NCBI RefSeq assembly: GCF_018131105.1 | Contig: NZ_JAFCJI010000001.1 | Location: 3,162,001-3,226,000, forward strand | DNA from: Bradyrhizobium manausense | GTDB taxonomy: Bacteria; Pseudomonadota; Alphaproteobacteria; Rhizobiales; Xanthobacteraceae | Direction of reading: 5' to 3' | DNA: 64,000 nt | Shown here: piece by piece, positions 36,204 to 44,885 of the stretch | How the letters are laid out: each line of letters starts with the position of its first letter | Position numbering within the stretch: position 1 is the stretch's first letter | The notes under the pieces: generated by a model | Seen by the model: only the letters and a program-made list of their open reading frames with translations | Database searches by the model: none | What the model was told of the DNA's origin: nothing | Translations under genes and position numbers: made by a program

Positions 36204-36593
36204 ATGTCCCGTCGCCTGATTTCCACCGGCTCCCCCTTCGAGAAGACCGCAGGCTACAGCCGCGCCGTGGTCGACGGCGACTTCTGCTTCGTTGCGGGAA
36301 CCACCGGCTATGACTACGCGACGATGACGATGCCGGCGGACGTCACGAGCCAGTCACGCAACTGCTTCAAGACCATCGCGGCGGCCCTGACGGAGGGCGG
36401 GTTCGAGATGGCCGACATCATTCGTGCGACCTACTACCTCACCGACGCTGGGGATGCCGACGCCCACTTCGCAGTCTGCGGCGAGGTCCTCGGCAATATC
36501 CGCCCGGCGGCCACGCTGCTCGTCGTCTCGGCGCTCTACAAGCCCGAGATGAAGGTCGAGATCGAAGTCACCGCCAAGCGCCGCAGCGTCTAA
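36204..36593 (+). CDS. RidA/YjgF-family protein
   Basis: A 129-residue protein of the Rid family, which removes reactive enamine/imine intermediates released by PLP enzymes. RPAATLLVVSALYKPEMKVEIE near the C-terminus includes the Arg, Ala-Thr and Glu positions of the active pocket. It differs from classical RidA at its N-terminus (SPFEKTAGYSRAVVDGDFCFVAG), so it belongs to another subgroup. Its setting beside PLP-dependent decarboxylase and polyamine genes fits such a role. Confidence 0.88.
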   Translation: MSRRLISTGSPFEKTAGYSRAVVDGDFCFVAGTTGYDYATMTMPADVTSQSRNCFKTIAAALTEGGFEMADIIRATYYLTDAGDADAHFAVCGEVLGNIRPAATLLVVSALYKPEMKVEIEVTAKRRSV

Positions 36594-36660
36594 CAAGCGC
36601 CGCAGCGCCTGATCCACCCATCCCCAATTGTCCGACAGCACGTTCCGGAGAAACCATCCC

Positions 36661-38103
36661 ATGAGCCCTCCCTCGCAGATCTACGCGAAGATCACCGGTC
36701 CCATCGTCATGGTCGGCTTCGGCTCCATCGGCAAAGGCACCTTGCCGATGATCGAGCGGCACCTCGATTACGACAAGTCGCGCGTCACCGTGATCGATCC
36801 CAAGGACGAAGGCCGCAAGGCGCATTGCGAGAAGCAGAATGTGCGCTTCATCCAGAAGGCCGTGACCAAGGACAATTATCGGGAGCTGCTGACCCCGCTG
36901 CTCACCGAAGGCGGCGGCCAGGGCTTTTGCGTCAACCTGTCGGTCGACACCGGCTCGACCGACATCATGGAGCTCTGCAACGAGCTCGGCGCGCTCTACA
37001 TCGACACGGTCAACGAGCCCTGGCTCGGCTTCTATTTCGATTCCACGAAGGGCCCGGAAGCCCGCTCCAACTACGCGCTGCGCGAAGTGACGCTGGCCGC
37101 CAAGAAAGCGCGTCCCGCAGGCTCGACCACGGCCGTCTCCTGCTGCGGCGCCAACCCCGGCATGGTCTCCTTCTTCGTCAAGCAGGCGCTGCTCAATGTC
37201 GCCGCGGACCTGAAGCTCAACGCCCCCAAGCCAAAGACCAAGGCCGAATGGGCGGATCTGATGCGGCAGGCCGGCATCAAGGGCATCCACATCGCCGAAC
37301 GCGACACCCAGCGCTCCAAGACACCGAAGGAGCCTGATGTGTTCGTCAACACCTGGTCGGTGGAAGGTTTCCTGTCGGAAGGCGTGCAGCCGTCCGAACT
37401 CGGCTGGGGCACCCATGAAAAATGGATGCCCGAGAATGCGCACACTCACGAGGCCGGCTGCGGCGCCGCCATCTACCTGATGCAGCCCGGCGCCAACACG
37501 CGCGTGCGGACCTGGTGCCCGACCCGCGGGGCGCAATACGGCTTCCTCGTCACCCACAACGAGTCGATCTCGATCTCGGATTACTTCACGGTGCGTGACG
37601 CATCGGGCAAGGCGGTCTACCGGCCGACCTGCCACTATGCCTATCACCCGGCCGACGACGCCGTGCTGTCGCTGCACGAAATGTTCGGCCGCGCCGCGAA
37701 GATGCAGGAGAAGCACCACATCCTCGACGAGAACGAGATCGTCGACGGCATCGACGAACTCGGCGTGCTGCTGTTCGGCCACGACAACAACGCCTATTGG
37801 TTCGGCTCGCAGCTCTCGATCGAAGAGACCCGCGCGCTCGCGCCCTATCAGAACGCGACCGGCCTGCAGGTGACCTCCGCCGTGCTCGGCGGCATGGTGT
37901 GGGCACTGGAGAACCCCAGGGAAGGCATCGTCGAAGCCGACGAGATGGATTTCGATCGCCTGCTGGAAATCCAGTTGCCCTACCTCGGCCCGGTGAAGGG
38001 TTTCTATACCGACTGGACCCCGCTGACGGATCGCCCGGGCCTGTTCCCGGAGGATATCGACACCAGCGATCCCTGGCAGTTCAAGAACGTCCTGGTGCGC
38101 TGA
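36661..38103 (+). CDS. hss: Homospermidine synthase
   Basis: At 480 residues this NAD-dependent enzyme makes sym-homospermidine from two putrescines or from putrescine and spermidine. The Rossmann motif GFGSIGKG lies at residues 19-26, and CCGANPGMVSFFVKQAL near 161-177 is highly conserved. Homospermidine is a major polyamine of Rhizobiales. The likely putrescine source is the decarboxylase 1.3 kb upstream. ATG 36661 has GGAG about ten bases upstream. Confidence 0.93.
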   Translation: MSPPSQIYAKITGPIVMVGFGSIGKGTLPMIERHLDYDKSRVTVIDPKDEGRKAHCEKQNVRFIQKAVTKDNYRELLTPLLTEGGGQGFCVNLSVDTGSTDIMELCNELGALYIDTVNEPWLGFYFDSTKGPEARSNYALREVTLAAKKARPAGSTTAVSCCGANPGMVSFFVKQALLNVAADLKLNAPKPKTKAEWADLMRQAGIKGIHIAERDTQRSKTPKEPDVFVNTWSVEGFLSEGVQPSELGWGTHEKWMPENAHTHEAGCGAAIYLMQPGANTRVRTWCPTRGAQYGFLVTHNESISISDYFTVRDASGKAVYRPTCHYAYHPADDAVLSLHEMFGRAAKMQEKHHILDENEIVDGIDELGVLLFGHDNNAYWFGSQLSIEETRALAPYQNATGLQVTSAVLGGMVWALENPREGIVEADEMDFDRLLEIQLPYLGPVKGFYTDWTPLTDRPGLFPEDIDTSDPWQFKNVLVR

Positions 38104-38202
38104 CAGAGACCTGTCCGAGCCGCAATGGACGGGAGGCTAATAGCCTTCCGCCAGCGCGGGTGCTAACCAACCGCCCGGTCGCATGGCAACCGGGAGGTCC
38201 GC

Positions 38203-39810
38203 ATGAAGCATATCGCCTGCATCGCGGGAGGCATCAGCCTCCTGATCGCATCCCACGCATTGGCCGCGGACACCGGTCAGTTGCCCTGCAAGACCACGCA
38301 GGAATGCAACGAAAACGCCGCCAAGATCGGCGCCAACGCCCCCAGCGGCGCGCTGCTCTCGACCAGCAAATCGGATGCGGCAGAGGACCAGTTCTACTGG
38401 CTCAACAAGATCAACAAGGCCTCCACCGTGATGCTGGTGGAGGAGGGCATCTTCCCGAAGGATACCGGCCAGCTGATCGCCGGGGGCGTGGACTACACCA
38501 TCCGCCAGGCGCGTGAACCCGACGGCAAGCGCCCGAGCGACGTCCTGCAGATCGAGAAGATCATGACCGACAAGGTCGGCGAGGAGGCCTCCGTCATCCA
38601 CGCCGGGCGCAGCCGCCAGGACATGTACGCAACCTATCGCGCGGCCAAACTGCGGAACCAGACGCTGGATTTTGCCGACGCGCTGCTCGGCTTGCGTGCC
38701 AAGCTGCTCGCCAAGGCGGCCGACAATCTCGATGCACTGATGCCCGGCTATACCAACGGCGTGCAGGCGGTGCCGATCACCTATGGTCATTACCTGCTGG
38801 GCTATGAGGAATCGTTCGAGCGCGACCAGCAGCGCATCAGCGAGGCCTATCGCCGCCTCAACCTCAGCCCGATGGGCGTCGGCGTCATGTCCGACTCGAT
38901 CTGGCCGCTGAACCGCGCGCGGCTCGCCGAGCTGCTCGGCTTTGACGGCATCGTCGAGAATTCGATGGACGCGAACCAGGTGATCCCATTCGACAACCAG
39001 CTTGAGGCAGCCGCGATCGCCAACTCGGCCGCCATCCGCATCGGCGTGATGATGCAGGACCTGCACACGCAATATGCCGAGGTGCGACCGTGGCTCTTGC
39101 TGCAGGAGGGCTCGACCTACACCAGCAGCTCGATGCCACAGAAGCGCAATCCGGGCCTGATCATGCAGGCGAGGATTGCCGCTTCAGATGTGGTGGGACT
39201 GTCGGGGGCGGTGTCGATCCGCACTCACAACGTCATGTCGGGCATGGTCGACTACAAGTTCGAATTCGAGGACCTCGGCTTGTTTCCGCGTGCCGTCAAG
39301 ATGGTCACCGCCACCGACCGGGTGTTCGATGCGATCGTGGTCAACAAGCCGCGCGCCAGGGAAGAGCTGGAGAGCGACTGGACCTCGACAATGAACCTCG
39401 CCGAGCTGCTGTTGCAGGCCCACCAGATCCCGTTCCGGGTCGGACACGGCTTTGCGTCACAGATGGTCAGCTATGCGCGGCCGCTGGATCTCACGCCCAA
39501 GACCATCCCCTTCAGCGAGGTGACTGACCTCTTCGCCAAGACGCTTGCCAAATTCAACATGCCGGCAAGGCCCTTCCCGATGAGCGAGGCCGAATTCAGG
39601 GAAGTGATGTCACCGGAATGGATCGTGGCGCACACCAAGGGCGTCGGCGGTCCGCAGCCGGAGGAGACTGCACGCATGCTCAAGGTGGCCCAGCAGCGCC
39701 TCGATGCCGACAAGCTCTGGCTTGCCGCCCAGCGCGACAAGATCGCGAAGGCCGACACCGCGCTCGATCAGGCGTTTGCGGCGCTCTTGCCGAACGCCGC
39801 GGCGCATTAA
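38203..39810 (+). CDS. Exported lyase of the argininosuccinate lyase/fumarase superfamily
   Basis: A 535-residue protein with a signal peptide (MKHIACIAGGISLLIASHAL, cleaving near residue 22 at ADT). The mature part is clearly the superfamily fold: AGRSRQDMY near 134 corresponds to the ASL GRSRND region, and YTSSSMPQKRNPGLIMQARI near 305 is the superfamily signature with the flexible loop serine. Such lyases split C-N bonds to release fumarate, but they are normally cytoplasmic. Here an export signal predicts a periplasmic enzyme, with an unknown amino-acid adduct as substrate. A pair of cysteines follows the signal. Confidence 0.82.
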   Translation: MKHIACIAGGISLLIASHALAADTGQLPCKTTQECNENAAKIGANAPSGALLSTSKSDAAEDQFYWLNKINKASTVMLVEEGIFPKDTGQLIAGGVDYTIRQAREPDGKRPSDVLQIEKIMTDKVGEEASVIHAGRSRQDMYATYRAAKLRNQTLDFADALLGLRAKLLAKAADNLDALMPGYTNGVQAVPITYGHYLLGYEESFERDQQRISEAYRRLNLSPMGVGVMSDSIWPLNRARLAELLGFDGIVENSMDANQVIPFDNQLEAAAIANSAAIRIGVMMQDLHTQYAEVRPWLLLQEGSTYTSSSMPQKRNPGLIMQARIAASDVVGLSGAVSIRTHNVMSGMVDYKFEFEDLGLFPRAVKMVTATDRVFDAIVVNKPRAREELESDWTSTMNLAELLLQAHQIPFRVGHGFASQMVSYARPLDLTPKTIPFSEVTDLFAKTLAKFNMPARPFPMSEAEFREVMSPEWIVAHTKGVGGPQPEETARMLKVAQQRLDADKLWLAAQRDKIAKADTALDQAFAALLPNAAAH

Positions 39811-39821
39811 GAACGACGGAT

Positions 39822-39845
39822 CGGGGCGCGCCATGCCGCGCCCCG
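39822..39845. terminator. Hairpin between convergent lyase and acetoacetate decarboxylase genes
   Basis: CGGGGCGCG and CGCGCCCCG pair in a 9-bp stem around CCATGC. It has no T run but lies 12 bases after one stop and 11 bases before the other. Confidence 0.5.
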
Positions 39846-39855
39846 CCCACTCGCG

Positions 39856-40596
39856 TTACTTCGCCAGGTAATCAAACGCCACGCTGCCGAGCCCGAGCGT
39901 CAGGTCAGCTTTGAAGTGCAGCGCCGAGACCACCTCGCACACCGGCAGCCGGGCGACATCGCAGAGCGCGTGGGGAAACAGGCCGAGCGCGGCGGGGCCG
40001 GTCCAGGCTTCCTTCAGCGTGATGTCCTCGAGATGGAAGCGCACCAACTCGCAGATCCGGGGGCTACCGTCGACATGCGGGATGATCTTCAGGATGAAGT
40101 TCGGTGCCTTCATCGGCTGCAGCACCGCGTCGAGGTCGACCTTGCGGTGCTTGTAGCCCATGGTCGCGGAGGCGCAGAGCACAGAGCCATAATGCAGTGA
40201 GCCGACCAGCACGTCGCTCTCGACCTCGATCTTCGGCCGCGCCAGCTTCTTCGGAAAGCCCCACAGCTCGCGGCCGCCGGCGATCGGCCCCTCGTCGTCG
40301 AGATACATCGCGTGGGTGTAGGCGCCGAGCTCGCCCTTGAAGCGGACCGGAATCACCTGCCCGGTCTCGGTGTAGTCGCCAAAGCCGGTCGAGTCGGGCA
40401 TGCGGATGAATTCGTACTTCACCACCGGCTCCGCCACCTCGAGCGGCTCGGGCACGATGGCGGCAAGCGCTTCGGGATCGGTCCTGTAGGTGATGATGAA
40501 ATATTCGCGGTTGAAAAAGCGATATGGCCCCGGCGGGAACGACGGGTTGGTGAGCGGCATCGAATATGCGGTACGGCGGACATCCTCGATCTTCAT
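39856..40596 (-). CDS. adc: Acetoacetate decarboxylase
   Basis: A 246-residue enzyme converting acetoacetate to acetone and CO2. The Schiff-base lysine lies in [12 protein letters not shown] (Lys116, followed by Lys117 as in the clostridial enzyme's Lys115-Lys116). [21 protein letters not shown] at about 29-49 is the typical N-terminal part. In rhizobia it may drain surplus acetoacetate from polyhydroxybutyrate turnover. The start is ATG 40596, with a G-rich ribosome site. An in-frame start 12 bases earlier is possible. Confidence 0.93.
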   Translation of the reverse strand: MKIEDVRRTAYSMPLTNPSFPPGPYRFFNREYFIITYRTDPEALAAIVPEPLEVAEPVVKYEFIRMPDSTGFGDYTETGQVIPVRFKGELGAYTHAMYLDDEGPIAGGRELWGFPKKLARPKIEVESDVLVGSLHYGSVLCASATMGYKHRKVDLDAVLQPMKAPNFILKIIPHVDGSPRICELVRFHLEDITLKEAWTGPAALGLFPHALCDVARLPVCEVVSALHFKADLTLGLGSVAFDYLAK

Positions 40597-40711
40597 GGCA
40601 GGCCCCATCTGTCGTTGGTTCGACGGATTATGGAGCGAGCCGCGCGCCGAGGCGAGATCGTTAAATCGGCATCGATTGTCACATACGCGTCAAGATGCGC
40701 GAGCGTCGAGG

Positions 40712-41050
40712 CTATTTCTTCTCGAGCGGCGGCGCGATCTTCTCGGCCGGGGCCGGTGGCAATGCCGGCTTGGCGGCCCCCGCCGCGCCTTGGGTCTGCG
40801 GATCGGGGCGCGCGGGCTCGGGCGCCGGCGTCGTCGGGCGCTCGCCACCAGGCTTGGCTTCGGCGGGCGTCTTGTCCTGATTGGTGGACGGCGTGCCCTG
40901 CAGCGGCTGCGTGGCCTGCGCCAGCTCCATCCGGTTTTCAGCGCGGATTTGCGCCAGTGACATCACCGACACCAGCACGCCTGCTGCGAACAGCGAACAG
41001 GCGATTGTGAGGTCGAGCTTCAGGTTTCGCTTGTCGTTCTGGCCGGGCAT
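40712..41050 (-). CDS. Small single-pass membrane protein with a disordered tail, unknown
   Basis: A 112-residue protein with one helix (about LTIACSLFAAGVLVSVMSL, residues 14-32). It continues with an Ala/Pro/Lys-rich low-complexity tail that ends in PPLEKK. I do not recognise a family. The tail would be exposed on one side of the membrane. The start ATG 41050 is uncertain, as the frame stays open to 41080. Confidence 0.6.
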   Translation of the reverse strand: MPGQNDKRNLKLDLTIACSLFAAGVLVSVMSLAQIRAENRMELAQATQPLQGTPSTNQDKTPAEAKPGGERPTTPAPEPARPDPQTQGAAGAAKPALPPAPAEKIAPPLEKK

Positions 41051-41151
41051 GTGGATCACCGCCTTTATCTGCGGGATCAACGAATTTCCACGACTGCGGT
41101 TCCGTTTATTGAAAGGCGGGAACCGCGCGCTTGCGCGCCAAAAGACCGCAT

Positions 41152-41871
41152 CTACTCCGTGGTGCTGACTTCCCAGGTGGCGTGACGGACGCCGGGCAGG
41201 TGCTGCAGATCGGTCGCCACCGCATTCAGCTCGTTGGGATCGACCGCGGTCGCGACCAGCTTGGCGACGATCTCCAGAAGATCATCATCGCCAATCTCGA
41301 CAACGTCGACGTCGGCCACCGGATATTTGGCGGCCTCGAGCTTGTCGACGAGCCGGTCGCGCATGTCGGGCAAGGCGTCGGTCGTGACCGCAAGCTTGAA
41401 GTAGTAGGTCGCCTCCAGCGCCTTCTCATTCAGCGGGATACGGTTGATGGCATTGACCAGCGGGCGCAGCATGGTGTTGCCGGCAATGACGAACACCGTG
41501 AGCGCGGCCGCCTGCGCCACCATGTCAGCGCCAGCACAGGAGCCCACCGCGGCCGAGGACCACAGCGTCGCCGCGGTATTGAGGCCGCGCACGTCCATAC
41601 CCTGCTTCATGATGACGCCGGCGCCGAGGAAACCGATGCCGGAGACGACATAGGCGATCACCCGCACCGCGCCGTCGGCGCCCGCCAGATGCATCGCGAG
41701 ATCAACGAAAGCTGCGGCGCCAACCGCGACCAGCACATTGGTGCGCAGTCCGGCAGTGCGTTGCCTATATTGCCGCTCCGCGCCGATCAGCGTGCCCAGC
41801 ACGAAGGCCGTGAACAGGCTGACCAGCGTGTCGGCGAAATCAGCGAGCTGGAAGGTCGTCAGGAACCGCAT
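41152..41871 (-). CDS. MgtC/SapB-family membrane protein
   Basis: A 239-residue protein. Its N-terminal half has four to five helices with GTLIGAERQYRQRTAGLRTN (residues 26-45) and SGIGFLGAGVIMKQG (77-91), the signature of MgtC. The C-terminal part (from about 150) is a soluble domain of the extended MgtC type. MgtC proteins act in low-magnesium adaptation and inhibit the F-type ATP synthase in pathogens. Start ATG 41871 has GGGGA nearby. Confidence 0.9.
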   Translation of the reverse strand: MRFLTTFQLADFADTLVSLFTAFVLGTLIGAERQYRQRTAGLRTNVLVAVGAAAFVDLAMHLAGADGAVRVIAYVVSGIGFLGAGVIMKQGMDVRGLNTAATLWSSAAVGSCAGADMVAQAAALTVFVIAGNTMLRPLVNAINRIPLNEKALEATYYFKLAVTTDALPDMRDRLVDKLEAAKYPVADVDVVEIGDDDLLEIVAKLVATAVDPNELNAVATDLQHLPGVRHATWEVSTTE

Positions 41872-41901
41872 GGTCCCCTATACGGCCGGAACGATGACAG
41901 A

Positions 41902-42921
41902 TCAAAGCTCCAGCAGACCGCCGTCCCCATTTTCGTCAGCGAAGGCCAACAGCGTGCCCTTGGCGTTCCAGGCCAGCCCAGCCACCGGCGGCGTGCCGTT
42001 GCGGCGGACCAGGATCTCCGCGCCATCCTCCAAGCGTATCATCAGCACGGTGCCGTCGCTGTAGCCGCAGGCCAGAATGTCGTTCTTCGGATGGCAGGCC
42101 ACCACGGCCACACGCGCCTGGAGCGGCGCGAGCATCGCGGGCTCCTTGCCCATCGGGCCGTCCTTGCTGGCGAACGGCCAGATGATGACGGTGTCGGCGC
42201 CCGAGGTCGCCAGCCCCTTGCCGCCCACGCTCCAGGACATCGAGCGGACCCGACCGGGATAGCCGGTCATGCGCATGTGCCTGTTGTCGGCGAGCCGCCA
42301 GCCGTGCAGCGCCGATTCATGCATCGAGGTGACTAGGAATTTGTTGTCCGGGCTGAAGGTGACGCCGAGGTGCGAGCCGGCCCAGGGCAGGAATTCGGCT
42401 GACCCTTCCATGTTGGGAAACCACAGCGTCGCGCCATTGTAATGCGCGATCGCAAGCCGCAATCCCTTCGGCGCGAAGGCGAGACCGCCGACGGTCGAGG
42501 GGACATCGAGCGACTTTTCCTCGGCCTTGCCGCTCTTGACGGTCGCGGTCTTGCCGGCCGACCAGGCGTAGGCGCCGTCGGGATGCAGTGCGACCGCATC
42601 GATCCAGCGGCGCTTCGGATCGGTGGCGAGCAGCGTCACCTCGCCCTTGGCATCGAGCGAGACGACCTTGCCGTCGTCGCCGCCCATCACGAGGCGCTTG
42701 CCGTCGGAGGCAGCCGAGAGAATGCCGCCGCTGTGCACGGCAACCGAGGTGATCTCGCCCTTGGCGTCGACGAACGCGACGTTCTCTTCGCCGCCAACGA
42801 AGGCGGCGCGGGGGCCGAGGAAATGCACCGAGGTCACGCCCATGCCAAGCTTGACAGGCTTGACGCGGTCGGTGACGGAGACGATCGAGGCGGAATCGGG
42901 GGCGGGCGTAAACTCTTTCAT
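41902..42921 (-). CDS. WD40-repeat protein encoded at the end of the zinc operon
   Basis: A 339-residue protein built from about seven beta-propeller blades with degenerate WD40 motifs (for example VAVVACHPKNDILACGYSDG near residue 270 and VAGLAWNAKGTLLAFADENG near 311). It has no signal or membrane segment. The ATG shares one base with the CobW stop (TGATG), so translation is coupled. This makes it a candidate partner of the CobW GTPase in zinc delivery or sensing; its role is otherwise unknown. Confidence 0.85.
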   Translation of the reverse strand: MKEFTPAPDSASIVSVTDRVKPVKLGMGVTSVHFLGPRAAFVGGEENVAFVDAKGEITSVAVHSGGILSAASDGKRLVMGGDDGKVVSLDAKGEVTLLATDPKRRWIDAVALHPDGAYAWSAGKTATVKSGKAEEKSLDVPSTVGGLAFAPKGLRLAIAHYNGATLWFPNMEGSAEFLPWAGSHLGVTFSPDNKFLVTSMHESALHGWRLADNRHMRMTGYPGRVRSMSWSVGGKGLATSGADTVIIWPFASKDGPMGKEPAMLAPLQARVAVVACHPKNDILACGYSDGTVLMIRLEDGAEILVRRNGTPPVAGLAWNAKGTLLAFADENGDGGLLEL

Positions 42922-43964
42922 CACGAGACGATGCAGCTCTCGAAGCCGGTGCGAATGAGCTCTTCGGGCAATTCGCGGCCGATGAAGACGAGGCGGCTCT
43001 CGCGCGGCTCGCCGTCCTTCCACTTCCGCTGGTGGTTGCCTTCCAGCATCATGTGGACGCCCTGGAAGACGTAGCGGTCGTCGTCGTCGTGGAAGGCGAG
43101 GATGCCCTTCGAGCGCAGGATCTTGCCGCCCTCGACCTGCACCAGATTCTGCAGCCAGGGCATGAACACGTTCGGATCGAGCGGCTTGTCGGTCTTGAGC
43201 GACAGCGACTGCATGTCCTCGTCGTGATAGTGCTTCAGACCGTGGCCGTGATCATGGTGGTGATGGTCGTGATCGTGATGATGATCATGGTCGTGGTCAT
43301 GATCATCGGCCTCCAGGAAAGATGGCTCGATGTCGAGGATCCGGTCGAGGTCGAACGCACCGCGATCGAGCACGTCGGCCAGCGCCACCGAGCAGCGCTC
43401 GGTGCGGTGGAGCTTGGCGTAAGGATTGATGCCGCGGATGCGGGCCTCAACCTCGGCAAGCTCGCCCTTGGTGACGAGATCGGTCTTGTTCAGCACGATG
43501 ACGTCGGCGAACGCGATCTGGTTCTTGGCCTCGGGCGCGTCCTTGAGCCGGTCGGACAGCCATTTGGCGTCCGCAACAGTCACTACCGCATCGAGGCGCG
43601 CGTTCTTCTGCACGTCCTCGTCGACGAAGAAGGTCTGGGCGACCGGCGCCGGATCGGCAAGGCCGGTGGTTTCGACGATGATCGCGTCGAACTTGCCCTT
43701 GCGCTTCATCAGGCCGTCCATGATGCGGACGAGGTCGCCGCGCACGGTACAGCAGATGCAACCGTTGTTCATTTCGAACACTTCCTCATCGGCGCCGATG
43801 ATGAGGTCATTGTCGATGCCGATCTCGCCAAACTCGTTGACGATGACGGCGTATTTCTTGCCGTGGTTTTCCGACAGGATGCGGTTCAGCAGCGTGGTCT
43901 TGCCAGCACCGAGATAGCCGGTCAGCACGGTCACGGGAATTTTCTGGGAGGTCGCTTCAGACAT
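42921..43964 (-). CDS. CobW/ZNG1-family (COG0523) metallochaperone GTPase
   Basis: A 347-residue G3E GTPase. GYLGAGKTT (16-24) is the P-loop, CICC (69-72, the CxCC metal motif) binds zinc, and LNKTD near residue 158 is the guanine-recognition motif. A His/Asp-rich loop lies at about 221-248 and the CobW C-terminal domain follows. COG0523 members of the zinc group insert zinc into client proteins under zinc starvation. It lies in a zinc-uptake operon downstream of a Zur-like box, so a ZNG1-type zinc chaperone is likely. Cobalamin synthesis is not supported by any neighbour. Confidence 0.93.
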   Translation of the reverse strand: MSEATSQKIPVTVLTGYLGAGKTTLLNRILSENHGKKYAVIVNEFGEIGIDNDLIIGADEEVFEMNNGCICCTVRGDLVRIMDGLMKRKGKFDAIIVETTGLADPAPVAQTFFVDEDVQKNARLDAVVTVADAKWLSDRLKDAPEAKNQIAFADVIVLNKTDLVTKGELAEVEARIRGINPYAKLHRTERCSVALADVLDRGAFDLDRILDIEPSFLEADDHDHDHDHHHDHDHHHHDHGHGLKHYHDEDMQSLSLKTDKPLDPNVFMPWLQNLVQVEGGKILRSKGILAFHDDDDRYVFQGVHMMLEGNHQRKWKDGEPRESRLVFIGRELPEELIRTGFESCIVS

Positions 43965-44019
43965 AACAACTCCGGACTATCGGGCTTTTCGCGCGACGCC
44001 AGGCAGGGTGGCCCCTGCC

Positions 44020-44883
44020 CTATTGGTCAAGCGCGCTGGTCAGGGCCTTTATATTGTGCCTGACCATGTCAATGTAAGTGGGTGCGAGCCCCTTTTCGCC
44101 GGTCAAACCGTCCGAAATCAGGGTCCCGCCGACCTTTGCGCCGGTCTCGGCCGCGATCCGCCGGATCAGGCGGTCATCGCTGATATTTTCCAGAAATACC
44201 GCCGGGATCCTCTCAGCCCTGATCTGGCCGATGATGGTGGCGATGTCCCGCGCGCTGGGCTCGGTTTCGGTGGAGACCCCCAGGGGAGCCACGAACCGGA
44301 CGCCGTATTCGGCAGCGAAATAGCCGAAGGCGTCATGGGTCGAGATCACCTTGCGCCGCTCGGCCGGGATCTTGGCCACGGCCTCACGGACCTCACGGTC
44401 GAGCGTTTCGAGCTTTTCCAGATAGGCTTTCGACTGGGTGCGGAAAAACTCCATGTCATCCGGGTCGGCGACCGCCAGCGCGTTGGTGATGTCCGCTACA
44501 TAGATCCTGGCGTTGGGGACCGACTGCCAGGCATGCGGATCTGCGGCCGACCCGAACTTCAGGGGCGCGATGCCAGCGCTTGCGGTGACCACCTGCGCCT
44601 TGCTGCCCGCAGACTGCACCAGGCGGGGTAGCCAACCTTCCAGCCCAAGCCCGTTGACTATGACGAGTTTGGCCTCAGCGATCCGCTTCGCATCCCCTGG
44701 CGCAGGCGTATAGACGTGGACGTCGCTATCAGGACCGACCAGCGTCGTCAGATTGACTCGGTCGCCAGCGATTGTGCGGACGAAGTCAGCAATGATCGAG
44801 AAGCTCGCGACCACGTTGAGCCGCTCCGCGGCATGCAGCGGCGAACCGATCAGCAGCGCGGCAAGGAGCAGAAGGAAGCGCAT
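44020..44883 (-). CDS. znuA: Zinc ABC transporter substrate-binding protein (cluster A-I)
   Basis: A 287-residue periplasmic protein with a signal peptide (residues 1-19). The predicted metal ligands are His56 (HVYTP), His117 (DPHAW), His183 (STHDAFGYF) and Asp258 (ISDGLTG). Three His plus one Asp fits zinc, while manganese-binding relatives replace the third His with Glu. The His-rich loop of classical ZnuA is missing, as in AztC. ATG 44883 has GGAGG seven bases before it; the permease stop lies two bases upstream. CobW follows 55 bases later. Confidence 0.86.
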   Translation of the reverse strand: MRFLLLLAALLIGSPLHAAERLNVVASFSIIADFVRTIAGDRVNLTTLVGPDSDVHVYTPAPGDAKRIAEAKLVIVNGLGLEGWLPRLVQSAGSKAQVVTASAGIAPLKFGSAADPHAWQSVPNARIYVADITNALAVADPDDMEFFRTQSKAYLEKLETLDREVREAVAKIPAERRKVISTHDAFGYFAAEYGVRFVAPLGVSTETEPSARDIATIIGQIRAERIPAVFLENISDDRLIRRIAAETGAKVGGTLISDGLTGEKGLAPTYIDMVRHNIKALTSALDQ

Positions 44884-44885
44884 CG

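Noticed and set aside
42921..43964. A cobalamin-synthesis role for the CobW gene
   Set aside because: The name suggests it, but the neighbours are a zinc transporter and a Zur-like box, with no cob gene in sight.
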